From Candidatus Endomicrobium macrotermitis (GTDB taxonomy: Bacteria; Elusimicrobiota; Endomicrobiia; Endomicrobiales; Endomicrobiaceae), in contig JAISVT010000041.1 of the NCBI GenBank assembly GCA_031271405.1, forward strand, positions 1 through 53,411: a stretch of DNA of 53,411 bases. The letters are read 5' to 3'. Positions 51,132-53,411 of the stretch are shown piece after piece. Within the stretch, counting starts at the first letter, position 1, and every line of letters starts with the position of its first letter. The notes under the pieces are model-generated. The model was not told the origin of the DNA. It did not search any database and was given only the letters and a program-made list of their open reading frames with translations. The position numbers were made by a program, and so were the translations under genes.

Positions 51132-52610
51132 TTAATAAATATTGCGAAACCACACCCTGTTAGTGGTCACTTCATGAGTCAGAAGTTGTGATAAGCTATC
51201 ACATTGATCATCATGTTTGCCATTGGGAAATGTGATTATTTCTTTTTCAAATGAAAGCCACCATTCTGGTTTATGTTCTGGAAATAAAACAGTTCCATTT
51301 TCAATAAGATGCGATATATTTTTTAATCTTGTAGCTTTATCGTTTTCTGGCTTAACAGGTATTACAAAATTGTGATACTTTGTTCTTAAATTTTGGACTA
51401 AACCAATGCCGCTGTTTGTATCTTCTATAATTATTCGAGAGACTACTTGTGCAAAGCATTTGTATTTAATTGTCATTTCTTCTTTAAGTTGTATTGCCTT
51501 TTTAACAAGTGCTGGAAATTCCAATTTTTCCCTAAAAACATCCAAAATATAAATTTTACCACGGCATTCCATTGAATCATAAGCTGCCAAATAAGTTATG
51601 CAAACAGAATAGTCATTATGCTGTTCAATCTTACTTGCCGTATCCCAACTCTGGCAAATTCTGCATCCCCCTAAGCGTCCCCATACATTATTTTCTAAGT
51701 CTTTAAATTTATAGAATTTTAGCCATTCTCTTTTTATAACATTCCCGCCTCTTGAGGTTGGATTTTGCTGATATTGCCCTGCAAAATTATAGCTTCCCAT
51801 ACTACTTTTCGTTTCGTTAAGTTTGACGATATCTTCTCTTTCAGGATGCAATACATCCCCTACTTTGCGTTTATATATTATTTTTCTGCCCAAAGGATTT
51901 TTAATTTCAAATGTCTCATCTTCTTCTGCTATTATTGGGATTTTAATAGTTTTAAAAGAAAGGTCTATTTCCTGCAAATGTCCGGTAAAATCCATCTCAT
52001 GAGAACGCTGCATAATTACAAGAATTTTACCAGTCTTCTTGTTGTTTAATCTTGAAATAAGAGTGTTTCCATACCAATCATTAACTTTTTCCCGGATTGT
52101 ATCTGAATTTGCATCTTTTGGAGCTATAGGGTCATCAACAATTATTATGTCTCCACCCATTCCAGTAAGAGTTCCACCTACAGAAGTGGAAAATCTTCCG
52201 CCGCCTTTCGTAGTTTGAAAATCACTGACTTCTTTTTTATGTTTTGATAATCTGGTGACGGGAAAAATTTCTTGATACCACTGGCTTTCTATAATTCTTC
52301 TACAATCGAGGGCAAAGTTAGCTGCCAAATCATCAGAGTAACTTACACAAACAATTTTTGCTTTAGGATCATGACCTAAAATAAAAGCTGGCAAAGCAAT
52401 GGAACAAATTATTGATTTCATATATCTGGGAGGTATATTTATAATTAATTTATTTTGGGTTCCTTTTATTAATTGCTCAATCTCGTAACAAATAACATTC
52501 ACATGCCAATTATCGAGATATTCGTTAACTCCATCAACTTCTCTAAACACCTTGAGTACAAAACTTTTGAAATCACTACGTAAAAAAGATTGTAATATTC
52601 TTTCATTCAT
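51132..52610 (-). CDS. Phage terminase large subunit
   Basis: A 492-residue packaging motor ATPase/nuclease. The N-terminal ATPase shows a divergent Walker A in NIPPRYMKSIICSIALP (about 62-78), a Walker B in GDIIIVDDPIAPKD (about 150-163), and the coupling segment ILVIMQRSHEMDFTGHL. The C-terminal RNase H-like nuclease has ICQSWDTASKIEQHNDYSVCITY (about 310-332), SRIIIEDTNSGIG (about 395), and DDQCDSLSQLL near the end: the three acidic clusters of the phage psiM2-type family. The ATG at 52610 overlaps the upstream DUF5681 gene as an 8-nt ATGAATGA. Defines the element as a tailed-phage relative. Confidence 0.92.
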   Translation of the reverse strand: MNERILQSFLRSDFKSFVLKVFREVDGVNEYLDNWHVNVICYEIEQLIKGTQNKLIINIPPRYMKSIICSIALPAFILGHDPKAKIVCVSYSDDLAANFALDCRRIIESQWYQEIFPVTRLSKHKKEVSDFQTTKGGGRFSTSVGGTLTGMGGDIIIVDDPIAPKDANSDTIREKVNDWYGNTLISRLNNKKTGKILVIMQRSHEMDFTGHLQEIDLSFKTIKIPIIAEEDETFEIKNPLGRKIIYKRKVGDVLHPEREDIVKLNETKSSMGSYNFAGQYQQNPTSRGGNVIKREWLKFYKFKDLENNVWGRLGGCRICQSWDTASKIEQHNDYSVCITYLAAYDSMECRGKIYILDVFREKLEFPALVKKAIQLKEEMTIKYKCFAQVVSRIIIEDTNSGIGLVQNLRTKYHNFVIPVKPENDKATRLKNISHLIENGTVLFPEHKPEWWLSFEKEIITFPNGKHDDQCDSLSQLLTHEVTTNRVWFRNIY

Positions 52611-53001
52611 GAGATTTATCCTTAATCCGTTTTGCAAAATCATTTATTATAAATGTATCCATTTCTTTTGAAGCTGTAAGTTTACTCATTTTTTCAGCTT
52701 CTTTTGATTCAACTATATTAGCTTGGGCGATAACCATTCCTGCTGCTTTTTGGTCTCCGGTTACTGCCTTATTTGTTAATTGTGTAGCAATTGCTTGTTT
52801 CTTTGTTATTATCTTTTCTTTTCCATTTTTTTGTTTAACAGTAATTTTTTCGTTCAGAGCTTCTCCGAAAATGGTTGCGAAATTTTTATCACCTTTGGGA
52901 CGTCCATACGGGTTTCCTGAAGAGCCTTTTTTAAATTGGCTATGTTTTGGTGGGTTTTTATAACCAACTTTAGTGTGCTTGCATTTTATTGTTGATTTCA
53001 T
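52603..53001 (-). CDS. DUF5681 family protein, possible small terminase subunit
   Basis: A 132-residue protein with the DUF5681 motif GYKNPPKHSQFKKGSSGNPYGRPKG (about 13-37) followed by a helical region (TIFGEALNEKITVKQKNGKEKIITKKQAIATQLTNKAV). The position just before the large terminase and the basic, helical nature would suit a small terminase or DNA-recognition subunit, but that is inference. It starts 1 nt after the methyltransferase stop with GAGGAG upstream. Confidence 0.78.
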   Translation of the reverse strand: MKSTIKCKHTKVGYKNPPKHSQFKKGSSGNPYGRPKGDKNFATIFGEALNEKITVKQKNGKEKIITKKQAIATQLTNKAVTGDQKAAGMVIAQANIVESKEAEKMSKLTASKEMDTFIINDFAKRIKDKSHE

Positions 53002-53002
53002 G

Positions 53003-53411
53003 CTATATCTCCTCTATTCTGTTTAGCAATTTTGCTTTTTTGCCTGTTATTGTTTGATATCTATGAATAATGATGTCACAGTATTCAGTATCGATTTCAA
53101 TTAAATATGCTTTTCGACCTGTTCTTTCTGCTGCGAGGAGAGTTGAGCCGCTACCGCCAAAACAATCAAGAACTATTTCATTACGTTTTGATGCATCTTT
53201 GATAATATCTGCTATTAAGCCTATGGGTTTTACTGTGGGGTGTAATTTTAGATTTGATTTGTTAAGTTTGTTGTTGATGAAAATTCCAGGGTAATCCCAA
53301 ACATTTGTGCGGTATCTTCCATGTACGCCAAGCTCTATATTATTTGTATGCGGTAAATCACCATTTTTATATACAAATATAAGTTCGTGCTGACTTCTAT
53401 ACAGACTACCC
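53003..53411 (-). CDS. DNA methyltransferase (5' end outside window)
   Basis: The last 135 residues of an amino-methyltransferase, running off the window edge at 53411. Visible are the HPTVKP segment and the AdoMet-binding VLDCFGGSGSTLLAAERTGRKAYLIEID, followed by YCDIIIHRYQ, the C-terminal order of beta-class adenine (or N4-cytosine) methylases. The catalytic (D/N/S)PP(Y/W) motif lies upstream and is not visible. It heads the phage-like packaging genes and probably protects the element from host restriction. Confidence 0.88.
   Translation of the reverse strand, partial: GSLYRSQHELIFVYKNGDLPHTNNIELGVHGRYRTNVWDYPGIFINNKLNKSNLKLHPTVKPIGLIADIIKDASKRNEIVLDCFGGSGSTLLAAERTGRKAYLIEIDTEYCDIIIHRYQTITGKKAKLLNRIEEI

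Overview
The window is a stretch of bacterial chromosome of moderate GC content whose two ends are visibly more AT-rich. The organism is a diderm: it carries Omp85 and TpsB barrels, a secretin, an OmpA-domain protein and a two-partner secretion system. The housekeeping gene set, a Re-citrate-synthase-like enzyme and a stripped-down Tad/secretin locus point to Elusimicrobiota, perhaps an Endomicrobium-like lineage. That placement is inference; no 16S gene is present.

Region 1 (1-14981, minus strand) is a surface and competition locus. Read in transcription order it holds a nucleotide-sugar gene (rmlA), a small OmpA-domain lipid/peptidoglycan-anchoring type protein, a TpsB transporter, an inverse autotransporter with a beta-helix passenger, a 2524-residue TpsA exoprotein, and a small secreted protein whose start overlaps the exoprotein stop. 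The exoprotein ends in a zinc M15-type peptidoglycan peptidase domain, so TpsA plus the overlapping downstream gene look like a contact-dependent inhibition toxin and a periplasmic immunity protein. The toxin end and the downstream gene are AT-rich relative to the rest, as in an exchangeable module.

Region 2 (14992-17759, minus) is a compact Tad-like set: TadG-like and TadE-like proteins, a tiny prepilin-like protein and a secretin consisting of little more than the core domain.

Region 3 (17866-30746, minus) is a long housekeeping run. In transcription order it is rpsB, tsf, pyrH, frr, a 57-residue ferredoxin, uppS, cdsA, dxr, rseP, ispG, greA, proS, lpd, gcvT, much of it with ATGA or TAATG overlaps. 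It starts from a good sigma-70-type promoter with a long leader containing a 16-bp perfect hairpin.

Region 4 (31036-45637) has mixed strands: a one-TM protein, a Re-citrate synthase candidate, hisS, a DUF502 protein, a phosphohexomutase, a fused sugar nucleotidyltransferase/degenerate mutase, a class A penicillin-binding protein with a consensus promoter, an HD hydrolase, a Smr protein, an AlkD-like protein, a tiny membrane protein and a single-POTRA Omp85 protein. Two families of short dispersed repeats occupy intergenic gaps in regions 2 to 4.

Region 5 (45797-53411) begins with tRNA-Ser(CGA) and continues with an AT-rich accessory block on the minus strand: a membrane-anchored UvrD-like helicase with a nuclease-like insert and zinc fingers, a large serine recombinase, a DUF2924 protein, two DUF5681 proteins around a terminase large subunit, and a DNA methyltransferase cut by the window edge. 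This is the end of an integrated phage-like element.
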